Positions 8,792-16,520 of a stretch of DNA of 64,000 bases are shown piece by piece. The stretch is taken from NCBI GenBank assembly GCA_030681375.1, contig JAUXWM010000037.1, positions 36,247-100,246 of the forward strand, read 5' to 3'. Within the stretch, counting starts at the first letter, position 1, and each line of letters opens with the position of its first letter. The stretch comes from Gallionella sp. Its GTDB lineage: Bacteria > Pseudomonadota > Gammaproteobacteria > Burkholderiales > Gallionellaceae. A program made the translations under genes and the position numbers. Under the pieces are notes generated by a model, which worked only from the letters and a program-made list of their open reading frames with translations, had not been told where the DNA came from and searched no databases.

Positions 8792-10069
8792 ATGTCATTC
8801 AGCCGTCGTGATTTTTTGAAAGCCAGTGCAGCCGGGATTGCAATCGGCGCATTTCCGGGACTTGCGTTCGCATCCGGCGAACTTATCAAGAAGAAGGGCC
8901 AGCGTGTCGTCGTTGTCGGTGGCGGATTCGGTGGTGCCACTGCCGCGAAATATATCCGCAAGTGGAGTAATAACAAGATTGAAGTGGTGTTAATCGAGCG
9001 TAACCCGATGTTCATTTCATGCCCGATGAGCAACACCGTGTTGGGTGGCGGTCGTACCATCGACGATTTGACGATGAGTTATGAAGAACTTAAGAAGAAA
9101 TACGGTATCAAGCTGATTAAGGGTGAAGTGACCGCGATCGATCCGGAAAAACAAACAGTTATGCTGGCCAGCGGTCATCTGAAATACGACCGCCTGATCG
9201 TTTCGCCGGGCGTGGACTTTATGTATGACAAGGTTGAGGGTCTGAACGAGAGTGTGGCTAACATAAGCATCACGCACGCATGGAAAGCGGGTGCGCAGAC
9301 CGTCTTGTTGCGCAAACAACTGGAAGCCATGCCGGACGGCGGTGTTTTTGCCATCAGTATTCCCAAGGGCCCCTATCGCTGCCCACCCGGGCCGTATGAG
9401 CGCGCCTGTCAGGTCGCCCACTATTTCAAGGAAAACAAGCCCAAGTCCAAGGTGTTGGTGCTGGACGCCAATCCGGACATCGTTTCCAAGAAGGGATTGT
9501 TCATGGCCGCCTGGAAAGAGCTTTATCCGGATATGGTGGAATACCGGCCTAACGCGCTTGTCACCAAGGTGGACGTGGTCAGCAAGACTGCCAAGACCGA
9601 GTTCGATGATGTTAAAGCGGATGTCTTGAATGTCATACCGCCGATGAAAGCCGGTGCGGTGGCCGACATGGCAGGTCTGGCCAATGTGGATGGACGCTGG
9701 TGCGGCGTGGATTTCCTCACTTATGAATCCAAGGTGCACAAAGGCATACATGTCATCGGCGATGCCGTTTCTGCTGCATTGCCAAAGTCGGGACACATGG
9801 CTACATCGCAGGCGAAAGTCTGTGCGGCAGCGGTTATCGAATTGATGCAGGGCAAGCAACCGGATCAGAATCCGACCATAGCCAATACCTGCTACAGCAT
9901 GGTGAGCGGCAATGAAGCCGTGCATGTGGCCAATGTGTATCGTTTCAATGCCGAGAAGCAGGCCATGATTTCAGCGGAAGGTGGCGGCGTGTCCGCTAAA
10001 CGCTCGGAACTTGAGGGGGCGTTTGCCGGATATTGGCTGAAGAATATTCTGAACGACGTCTTGCTTTAA
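8792..10069 (+). CDS. fccB: Flavocytochrome c sulfide dehydrogenase flavoprotein subunit (FccB/SoxF)
   Basis: A 425-residue periplasmic FAD protein oxidising sulfide to sulfur/polysulfide. The N-terminus SRRDFLKASAAG is a Tat signal. GGGFGGATAA (around residues 46-55) is the FAD dinucleotide fold. The cysteine of SCPMSN (around 76) matches the residue carrying covalent flavin in FccB. The cysteines in YRCPPGPYERAC (around 195) and NTCYS (around 366) match the redox disulfide region. ATG 8792 with GGGAG upstream is preferred over an extension. It sits after soxYZ and a cytochrome c, and a strong terminator follows. SoxF and FccB cannot be separated here. Confidence 0.9.
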   Translation: MSFSRRDFLKASAAGIAIGAFPGLAFASGELIKKKGQRVVVVGGGFGGATAAKYIRKWSNNKIEVVLIERNPMFISCPMSNTVLGGGRTIDDLTMSYEELKKKYGIKLIKGEVTAIDPEKQTVMLASGHLKYDRLIVSPGVDFMYDKVEGLNESVANISITHAWKAGAQTVLLRKQLEAMPDGGVFAISIPKGPYRCPPGPYERACQVAHYFKENKPKSKVLVLDANPDIVSKKGLFMAAWKELYPDMVEYRPNALVTKVDVVSKTAKTEFDDVKADVLNVIPPMKAGAVADMAGLANVDGRWCGVDFLTYESKVHKGIHVIGDAVSAALPKSGHMATSQAKVCAAAVIELMQGKQPDQNPTIANTCYSMVSGNEAVHVANVYRFNAEKQAMISAEGGGVSAKRSELEGAFAGYWLKNILNDVLL

Positions 10070-10079
10070 TTGAGTCTTT

Positions 10080-10121
10080 CGCACACCGCATGATCCGTTG
10101 GGATCGTGCCGTGTGCGTTTT
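10080..10121 (+). terminator. Rho-independent terminator after fccB
   Basis: A long hairpin whose arms begin CGCACAC and end GTGTGCG, with a near-perfect 17-bp stem (one C-C mismatch, one wobble), a GTTG loop and a following TTTTC. It closes the soxYZ-cytochrome-fccB unit, so tusA is transcribed separately. Confidence 0.8.
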
Positions 10122-10181
10122 CTATTCGGTGTAATAACGGGCGCGTCAGCGCAGCAGCCTGACCACTGCATGAACAAAATC

Positions 10182-10199
10182 ATAACCCCAAGGGGTTAT
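10182..10199. promoter_or_regulatory. Perfect 8-bp-arm palindrome upstream of tusA
   Basis: ATAACCCC-AA-GGGGTTAT lies about 120 bases before tusA. It is the most symmetric member of the three related motifs in this window (see also 7445 and 24455). There is no T-run, so it does not look like a terminator. A regulator-binding role is inferred from symmetry and recurrence. Confidence 0.45.
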
Positions 10200-10320
10200 T
10201 TTGATGACTCTTCATGAGTATGGACGTTGGCGTGCAAATTGTTTTTAATGCACAGTGGTTTGCGCTGCATGATTTTTTGTATTGCGATTATTTTAATAAT
10301 TATTTTAGGAGAACAAATAA

Positions 10321-10548
10321 ATGAATTTTGATAAAGAATTTGATGCCAGCGGTATGTCTTGCCCATTGCCTATCGTGAAGACAAAAAAAGCGCTTGTTGA
10401 TATGGCGAGTGGCCAGGTTCTCAAGGTGATCGCTACCGATTGCGGTGCCGTAAAAGATATGCAGGCTTTCGCCGATCAAACAGGGAATACCCTGCTGTCG
10501 ACAGCTGAAGAAGGCGGCGCTTATATTTTTATGATGCAGAAGAAATAG
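10321..10548 (+). CDS. tusA: TusA-family sulfur carrier protein
   Basis: A 75-residue cytoplasmic sulfurtransferase with the CPLP motif (cysteine near residue 15) that carries persulfide sulfur. It is full length for the family. A clear GGAG lies ahead of the ATG. It is followed within about 50 bases by dsrE2, the arrangement known from tusA-dsrE2 clusters in sulfur oxidisers, where TusA receives sulfur and hands it toward DsrEFH/DsrC. A second, tandem TusA gene is encoded at 22655-23140 on the other strand. Confidence 0.93.
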   Translation: MNFDKEFDASGMSCPLPIVKTKKALVDMASGQVLKVIATDCGAVKDMQAFADQTGNTLLSTAEEGGAYIFMMQKK

Positions 10549-10601
10549 TCTCTCACTTTTAACCAGAGCAGCGTTTTAACAACAAATTCCAAGGGGTGAG
10601 T

Positions 10602-11072
10602 ATGACTACCAAAAAAATGGCGATTATCGCCACCAAAGGCACACTGGATATGGCTTATCCGCCGTTTATTCTGGCGTCCACTGCTGCTGCACTCGGTTAC
10701 GATGTGCAAATTTTCTTCACTTTTTACGGCCTGCAATTGCTGCGTAAGGATTTGTCGAATGTAATGATCAGTCCGCTGGCCAACCCCGCGATGCCTATGC
10801 CTATCCCGATGCCGGTAATGGTGCAGATGCTGCCCGGCATGGAATCCATGGCGACCATGATGATGAAGCAGAAGCTCAAGAAGCATGGCGTTGCCTCGCT
10901 TGAGGAATTGCGTGACTTGTGTCTGGAAGCGGATGTCAAATTCGTTGCCTGTCAGATGACGGTTGATCTGTTTGAGTTCGACAAGAGCGAATTTATCGAA
11001 CCGGTCGAATATGCCGGTGCAGCAGCGTTTTTCGGATTTGCCGGAGAGACTGACATCTGTCTGTTCGTGTAA
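10602..11072 (+). CDS. dsrE2: DsrE2-like sulfurtransferase (DsrE/F/H superfamily)
   Basis: A 156-residue protein. The N-terminus KKMAIIATKGTLDMAYPPF and the central hydrophobic, methionine/proline-rich stretch (PAMPMPIPMPVMVQML) match DsrE2-type proteins, which are probably membrane attached. The conserved cysteines in LRDLCLEADVKFVACQMTVD (around residues 105-120) are candidate persulfide sites. ATG 10602 is preferred because AAGGGGTGAG ends two bases before it; a GTG at 10596 overlaps that site. Its place after tusA supports a role in delivering sulfane sulfur to the Dsr system. Confidence 0.85.
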   Translation: MTTKKMAIIATKGTLDMAYPPFILASTAAALGYDVQIFFTFYGLQLLRKDLSNVMISPLANPAMPMPIPMPVMVQMLPGMESMATMMMKQKLKKHGVASLEELRDLCLEADVKFVACQMTVDLFEFDKSEFIEPVEYAGAAAFFGFAGETDICLFV

Positions 11073-11146
11073 CAGCTTGTTTAGTAGTGGCAATATCAGG
11101 CAGTAAACTTTATTAAAAACACAAATTAAATATCAGGGAGATTTGC

Positions 11147-12517
11147 ATGAAGATGAACAAACTTGTTGTTGCTATGTTCGCTGCCGGTGTCATGGCATCA
11201 CCGCTGGCACATGCCACTAACGGCATGTTGATGGAAGGCTATGGCCCTATCTCGACAGGTATGGGTGGTGCATCCATGGCCTTCGATAACGGCGCGGCGG
11301 CCATGGCAAACAATCCCGCGACGCTGGGTTTGATGGAAGACGGCACAAGCCGTCTGGATGTGGCCATAGGCGGATTGCATCCAAGCGTGACCTCCAAAAT
11401 GGCAGGGATGCCTGATGCGAACTCCGGCGGCAAATCCTATTTCATGCCAGCCGGCGGTTGGGTCAAGAAAGACGGTCCTCTGGCCTATGGTATCGGTGTG
11501 TTTGCTCAAGGCGGTATGGGAACCGAATATACCGCTAATGACTGGGTGAGCGCGGGTGCCGGTCCGTCACGTTCCGAAGTGGGCGTGGGCAACCTGATCG
11601 TGCCGATTTCATACAATGTAACCCCCGATCTCAATTTGGCCGGTTCTCTGGACTTTGTCTGGGGCGGTATGGATTTGCAGATGGCGATGTCTTCCGGACA
11701 AATGGGTGCGCTGGCAGCAGGCGGCAACTTGACGGCAACTGGTGCAGGTGCAGCAGGATTGCCTTTCTTCCTGGCTGGTGCGACCAACGTCGGTTATTTC
11801 AACTTTACCGACGGCAGCAGTTTCTCCGGCAAGGCCAACTCAACCGGTTTCGCCGGGAAGCTGGGCATGACTTACAAGGTCAACAAGCAGTTGACGGTAG
11901 GCGCAACCTATCATTCCAAGACCAGCCTGGGCGACATGACAACCAGTGGCGCTCAGATGAGCATGATCGATAATGCGGGTACCATGGGCCCAGCGGGAAC
12001 GACCTATACGTTGAACGGTACGGTCAGTATCGTGAATTTCCAGTTTCCTGAAACCTATGGTCTCGGAATGGCTTTGCAGGCCAATGATGATCTGATGATA
12101 GCCGTCGATTACAAGCGCATCGGCTGGGCCAAGGTCATGAAGAATTTCCAGATGACCTTCAGCACTACTGGCATGGGCGGCCTCTTCATGGATATGAAAA
12201 TGCCTCAAAACTGGGCCGATCAGGATGTATTCAACATCGGTCTGGCTTATCGTACATCTCCTGAGCTGACGCTGAGAGCGGGTGCGAATCTGGCCAACAA
12301 TCCCGTTCCCGACAGCACCGTTAATCCGCTGTTCCCGGCCATCGTCAAGGATCATTTCACGGTGGGCGCAGGCTATACGCTGAGCAAAGTCTCTGAAGTG
12401 AACGCATCTTTGGTGTATGTGCCTAAGGTGACAGTAACCGCTCCTGCCGCATCAGGTGGTTACAGCATCGATCACAGTCAGCTCAACTGGCAGTTGATGT
12501 ACAGCCACAGCTTCTAA
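11147..12517 (+). CDS. FadL/OmpP1-family outer-membrane transport protein
   Basis: A 456-residue protein. A signal peptide ends at AHA (about residue 22), directly followed by TNGMLMEGYGPISTGMGGAS, the FadL N-terminal hatch signature (NG..GYG..S..MGGA). The remainder is a typical alternating beta-barrel ending in an aromatic residue (SHSF). FadL proteins take up hydrophobic molecules. In this sulfur island, uptake of a sulfur compound is possible but unproven. A terminator follows, and a frameshifted paralogue lies downstream. Confidence 0.9.
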   Translation: MKMNKLVVAMFAAGVMASPLAHATNGMLMEGYGPISTGMGGASMAFDNGAAAMANNPATLGLMEDGTSRLDVAIGGLHPSVTSKMAGMPDANSGGKSYFMPAGGWVKKDGPLAYGIGVFAQGGMGTEYTANDWVSAGAGPSRSEVGVGNLIVPISYNVTPDLNLAGSLDFVWGGMDLQMAMSSGQMGALAAGGNLTATGAGAAGLPFFLAGATNVGYFNFTDGSSFSGKANSTGFAGKLGMTYKVNKQLTVGATYHSKTSLGDMTTSGAQMSMIDNAGTMGPAGTTYTLNGTVSIVNFQFPETYGLGMALQANDDLMIAVDYKRIGWAKVMKNFQMTFSTTGMGGLFMDMKMPQNWADQDVFNIGLAYRTSPELTLRAGANLANNPVPDSTVNPLFPAIVKDHFTVGAGYTLSKVSEVNASLVYVPKVTVTAPAASGGYSIDHSQLNWQLMYSHSF

Positions 12518-12543
12518 GGTTACAGCACGAGCAGGATAACAGG

Positions 12544-12572
12544 CCCGTTCCTGAGAGGGGACGGGTTTTTTT
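12544..12572 (+). terminator. Rho-independent terminator after the FadL gene
   Basis: A stem CCCGTTCC / GGGACGGG (one wobble) with loop TGAGA-G is followed by seven T residues. It is positioned 26 bases after the stop codon. Confidence 0.88.
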
Positions 12573-12631
12573 ACAAAAAATCTTGAGAAATTAGATACTT
12601 ATGACTTGTTTTGCATCTGTATTCTCAGGAG

Positions 12632-12678
12632 CTGTTTAATCCGGATGACCTTGGTAAAAGGTTACCCGGATTAAACAG
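12632..12678. repeat. Long inverted repeat / hairpin ahead of the broken FadL gene
   Basis: Perfect 13-bp arms CTGTTTAATCCGG and CCGGATTAAACAG enclose a partly complementary interior (ACCTT / AAGGT), giving a nearly continuous 47-nt hairpin. No T-run follows. It ends about 25 bases before the downstream start codon, so it could be a leader structure, an operator or a REP-like element. Confidence 0.7.
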
Positions 12679-12702
12679 GAACGATTGAGGAAGTGTGTGA
12701 GC

Positions 12703-13946
12703 ATGAAAATACGTTTTATTTCGATGTGGGTTGCCGGTGTCATGACATCCCCTATGGCGTATGCTACCAACGGTGACACGATGATGTCGGTGGGCGCGGA
12801 GAATACGGCTTTGGGCGGTACGGGTGTAGCGCATTTTGTGGGCGCGGAGAGCACCTTTGCCAATCCGGCCATGCTGGGCAAATCGACAGGCAGGGAAGTA
12901 ACTGGTGGTCTGGTGGTGTTCAGGCCATCCGTTACCAACGATGGCATGAGTGGCGGTGCGCTGGTGGCCAACAGTGCTGCGAATACCAGTTATATTCCTG
13001 ATATTTCATTTTCCAGCCGACTGGACGAAAACCTGACTTACGGTGTTGCCATGGCGGGGATAGCGGGCATGGGTGTGGACTATACCGGCGCACCCAAAGG
13101 CACGCATGTCGCAGCCAAAACCGCGTTGAGCATACTCAAGGTGATTCCAACCATCGCCTATAACCAGGATAACTACGGTTTGGGTTTCTCGCCTGTGCTG
13201 CAGTACGGCATGCTGGCAATTTCGTATGATACATCGGTCGCAATGCCCGGCAGTCTTGCGGTGAACGCGGCGCGCAAGCGTCTTCGCATACCGGTTTTGG
13301 CATCGCACTGGGCGGCTACTACAACACCAGTCCCGAATTGACGCTCGCCGCTTCTTATCACTCGAAGATACGCATGAATTATGGGACGCAAATGTCGGTT
13401 GCCGGTGCAGGATTCGGTCAAGTGTTCGCAGATCAGCTGGATCAACCTGCTGAAATCAAAGCCGGATTTGCATATGCAGCTGACAATAATTTCACTGTGA
13501 CTGCTGACTATCGCCTGATTCAATGGGGCAGCGCGGCAGGATATAAGGATTTTGGCTGGAAGGATCAGACGGTCATCGCTGTCGGTGGCAAATATGCAGC
13601 TGACGGATACTGGCTCGGAGCGGGATACAATCATTCCGCCAACCCCATCAGCGTCTTTGCAAACGGTATTCCAGCCAATGCGACGAATGGACAGAATGGC
13701 GTGGGCAATATGTTCAACAACATGTTATTCCCGGGCATCATTAACAGCGCCTACACGCTGGGCGGGGGTTACGCACTGAGCAATAATCTTGAACTTGCAG
13801 CCTCGTTCATGTATGCGCCCAAAGTGACCGCCAGAGTAGATATCAGTGATGCCGTGCCTCCCGCTGGTGCGGCTCCCGGCACGCTATTTAATACGACGAC
13901 TCACTCGCAGCAATCCTATTCGGCTTCGTTGCGTTATAAATTTTAA
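12703..13946 (+). pseudogene. FadL/OmpP1-family outer-membrane protein, disrupted by one frameshift
   Basis: The first frame (12703 to about 13280) gives a signal peptide and the NGDTMMSVGAENTALGGTG hatch region of a FadL protein. The second frame resumes with ASSHTGFGIALGGYYNTSPE and runs to a proper barrel terminus (LRYKF) at 13946. The shift lies between about 13262 and 13290 in the GC-rich stretch after PGSLAVN. Both halves align with the intact upstream FadL, so this is one gene with a single-base change, either real inactivation or a sequencing error. Start chosen at ATG 12703 with GAGGAAG upstream. Confidence 0.85.
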
Positions 13947-13976
13947 ATTGGGGTGTCATCGCCTCAGTGGTTCTGA

Positions 13977-14014
13977 CCTGCTGACACAGACTGTCAGTCT
14001 GTAGCGGGGTTTTT
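13977..14014 (+). terminator. Rho-independent terminator after the broken FadL gene
   Basis: A long stem is built from CCTGCT / AGCGGG (one wobble) and ACAGACT-gtc-AGTCTGT, followed by TTTTT. It separates the porin gene from the second sox operon. Confidence 0.78.
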
Positions 14015-14057
14015 GCTGTCCAATCGTAGTTCTGTCATCTGAATGGGGAGAAGTTTG

Positions 14058-14540
14058 ATGAATATGGAAATTGATTTGCAGCGTCGTAAGGCGCTTAAAA
14101 CGGGCGGCGGGGTCGGGCTGCTCGCATTGTTTGGTGCGCTCGGCCTGTTGCAATCGGGTGTTGCTCTTGCGGAATGGAATAAAACTGCTTTTTCGGCAAA
14201 GACGATGGATGATGCCTTGAATGCGCTGGGCGTGATTGTTCCGGAGAATGGTGCCGCTTCAATTCAATTGTCGGTACCTGAAATTGCTGAAAACGGCTCG
14301 GTTGTGCCGGTCACTGTTGCCAGCACGCTCGCCGATGTCGAGCAAATAACTATCTTCGTGGATAAAAACCCTAACGTGCTGGCCGCAAACTTTACCCTGC
14401 CAAAAGGGACAGAGGCCTATATCACGACCCGTGTCAAAATGGGGCAAACCGCGAATGTCATCGCGCTGGTCAAGGCGGGCGGCAAGTTTTATCGTACTTC
14501 CAAAGAAGTTAAGGTAACCGCCGGCGGCTGCGGCGGTTAA
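14058..14540 (+). CDS. soxY: SoxY, sulfur-carrier subunit, copy 2 (canonical GGCGG tail)
   Basis: A 160-residue periplasmic carrier with an LQRRKALKTGGGVGLLA Tat-like signal and the classic C-terminal GGCGG (residues 156-160). The cysteine of that tail bears thiosulfonate or sulfane sulfur during the Sox cycle. ATG 14058 follows GGGGAG by seven bases. It heads the soxYZAXB operon and is therefore the likely main carrier for thiosulfate oxidation. It is clearly paralogous to the copy at 7541. Confidence 0.95.
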   Translation: MNMEIDLQRRKALKTGGGVGLLALFGALGLLQSGVALAEWNKTAFSAKTMDDALNALGVIVPENGAASIQLSVPEIAENGSVVPVTVASTLADVEQITIFVDKNPNVLAANFTLPKGTEAYITTRVKMGQTANVIALVKAGGKFYRTSKEVKVTAGGCGG

Positions 14541-14570
14541 CGGACACAATTAAATCGATTACGAGGTGTA

Positions 14571-14888
14571 ATGATGGGCAATCCAATGAAAATTCGCGCC
14601 GCTGTCAAGGATGGCGTAACCGAAGTAAAAATTCTTATGCAACACGAAATGGAAACCGGACTGCGTAAAGAGGCGGACGGTACGCTGGTGCCGGCTTGGT
14701 TCATCACCGAAGTTAAAGCACAGTATCAGGGACGTACTGTCCTGGAAACACAGTTTGGTCAATCCGTTTCCAAGAATCCCTATTTGCTGTTCCGGTTCAA
14801 GGGTGGGGCGGCGGGTGAAAAAATAACGGTTAGCTGGGTAGATAACAAGGGTGATACGCGCAGCGACGAGGTCAGCATCGCGGGATAG
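14571..14888 (+). CDS. soxZ: SoxZ, partner subunit of SoxY, copy 2
   Basis: A 105-residue SoxZ with the same framework as copy 1 (MKIRAAVKDGVTEVKILMQH; SKNPYLLF). It forms the SoxYZ heterodimer in the periplasm and has no signal peptide, so it travels with SoxY. GAGGTG precedes the start by five bases; a second ATG three bases later is possible. Located 30 bases after soxY copy 2 and 57 before soxA. Confidence 0.95.
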   Translation: MMGNPMKIRAAVKDGVTEVKILMQHEMETGLRKEADGTLVPAWFITEVKAQYQGRTVLETQFGQSVSKNPYLLFRFKGGAAGEKITVSWVDNKGDTRSDEVSIAG

Positions 14889-14945
14889 CATGACGAGCTG
14901 AACGGCTTGTGTCACTTTCACGAACATTTTTTCTGGGGGGTATAG

Positions 14946-15764
14946 ATGAACACCAGCAATGTAAAAAAATTGATTCCGCTTTTGGTATTGGCGACCAGTT
15001 GTGCAGCAACGGCAGCCGAGAACGAAATTTCGGATTCGGATCGCATCGCACAATATCGGGAGATGATCAGCGATGGTAATCCGGCTGATTTTGACGAAAT
15101 GCGCGGCGAAGAGTTATGGAAAACCGTCGCCGGTCCCAAGCAGGCAACGCTGGAAAAATGCGATCTGGGTAAGGGTGCAGGAGTGGTGAAGGGCGTCTAT
15201 ACCGAACTGCCGCGCTACTTTAAGGATACCGGCAAGGTACAGGATCTGGAATCGCGTTTATTGACCTGCATGACGACCTTGCAAGGTATTCCGGAAGAGG
15301 AGATTACAGCCAAGCCGTTCGCTTCTGACAAGAAAGCTTCCGATATCTCTTCGCTGGCAACGTATGTAGTGGGCCAGTCCAAAGGGATCAAGATGGCTGT
15401 CTCGACTAAGCATCCTCAGGCAAAAGAAGCCTACGAGATAGGCAAACGCATCTTTAACTACCGTGCGGGCCCTTATGATTTTGCTTGTTCAACATGCCAT
15501 GCAACCAGCAATGTGCGTATCCGCATGCAGGATTTGCCTAACCTGAATAACAAGAAGGATGCGCAAACGGCCTATGCCGGTTGGCCAGCCTATCGTGTTT
15601 CGCAGGGCTTGACGCGCTCCTTCCAGTGGCGATTGAATGATTGCTTCCGTCAGCAACGCTTCCCTGAACCCAAGTTCGCATCTGAAGCAACGGTAGCATT
15701 AACCATGTTTCTGGCGGTCAGTGCAAACGGTGGTGAATATGCAGGCCCGGGTCTAAAACGTTAG
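14946..15764 (+). CDS. soxA: SoxA, L-cysteine S-thiosulfotransferase c-type cytochrome (monohaem form)
   Basis: A 272-residue periplasmic cytochrome that with SoxX couples thiosulfate to SoxY. A signal peptide ends near ATAA (about residue 27). Only one haem motif, CSTCH (around residue 181), is present. The position of the N-terminal haem holds isolated cysteines (LEKCDLGK near 72; LLTCMTT near 108) that could form a disulfide. The active-site cysteine is expected in NDCFRQQRFPEP (around 232). It lies between soxZ and soxX in one operon. Confidence 0.94.
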   Translation: MNTSNVKKLIPLLVLATSCAATAAENEISDSDRIAQYREMISDGNPADFDEMRGEELWKTVAGPKQATLEKCDLGKGAGVVKGVYTELPRYFKDTGKVQDLESRLLTCMTTLQGIPEEEITAKPFASDKKASDISSLATYVVGQSKGIKMAVSTKHPQAKEAYEIGKRIFNYRAGPYDFACSTCHATSNVRIRMQDLPNLNNKKDAQTAYAGWPAYRVSQGLTRSFQWRLNDCFRQQRFPEPKFASEATVALTMFLAVSANGGEYAGPGLKR

Positions 15765-15776
15765 GAGATGACGAAC

Positions 15777-16403
15777 ATGAATGCAAAATTGATTATTGGA
15801 CTTGCGGTGAGTGCAGCGCTAGCCTCGATTTCCCTGTCCGCTCAGGCGGGGAATACGGCAGGCGGGCTGGACGCAAAAACGGCTGAGATCGTCAAACGTG
15901 ACTTCCGCGACAAGGGGATCGCCAAGGCTACACGCGTCAATCAGGATGAGTTGCAGGCGATGTGCAGCAAGTATGTCGATAAATTGCCCGCAAAAATAAA
16001 AACCAGGCTGGAAGCTGAGCAGACCGATGCCATCAAATGGCCCGCCGACGGAAAGTATATGGGCGACTGGAAAGCGGGCGAGAAGTTGGCTCAAAGCGGC
16101 AGGGGGATGACCTGGAGCGACAAGGCGGAAGAGCCTGCGGGCGGCAATTGTTATAACTGCCATCAGTTGTCTTCCAAGGAAATCGCCTTTGGAACCATAG
16201 GCCCCAGTCTGCTGAATTTTGGCAAGATACGCGGCAACACTGAAGCCAACCAGCGTTATACCTATAGTCGCATCTACAATGCAAAGGCCGTGAATGCGTG
16301 CGCCAACATGCCCCGCTTTGGTCATATGGGTATTTTGAGCGAGGCTCAAATCAAGGATCTGGTCGCGTTGTTGCTGGACCCTGAATCACCCGTTAACAAG
16401 TAA
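15777..16403 (+). CDS. soxX: SoxX, c-type cytochrome subunit of SoxAX
   Basis: A 208-residue periplasmic cytochrome with a signal peptide (cleaving after AQA) and one haem motif CYNCH (around residue 125), followed by GTIGPSLLNFG and a C-terminal methionine ligand region (ACANMPRFGHMG). It accepts electrons from the SoxA reaction. ATG 15777 is chosen because AGGAG abuts the upstream ATG 15768 and gives proper spacing only for 15777. It is longer than minimal SoxX because of an extra ~80-residue segment before the haem. Confidence 0.94.
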   Translation: MNAKLIIGLAVSAALASISLSAQAGNTAGGLDAKTAEIVKRDFRDKGIAKATRVNQDELQAMCSKYVDKLPAKIKTRLEAEQTDAIKWPADGKYMGDWKAGEKLAQSGRGMTWSDKAEEPAGGNCYNCHQLSSKEIAFGTIGPSLLNFGKIRGNTEANQRYTYSRIYNAKAVNACANMPRFGHMGILSEAQIKDLVALLLDPESPVNK

Positions 16404-16413
16404 CATCATGTGC

Positions 16414-16443
16414 ATCCTTCCCTCCGTTCGCGGCGGGAAGGAT
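16414..16443 (+). promoter_or_regulatory. Intercistronic hairpin between soxX and soxB
   Basis: Perfect 9-bp arms ATCCTTCCC and GGGAAGGAT flank a 12-base loop with a further CCG/CGG pairing. No T-run follows, so it is more likely an mRNA-stabilising or attenuating structure that adjusts soxB expression than a full terminator. Confidence 0.5.
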
Positions 16444-16520
16444 CGTTACAAAATATAATTGAGTGCGCTGAATATGCGGCACGCAATCCATTCCTGCCTT
16501 TTCAAGATAAGGGATTTACC

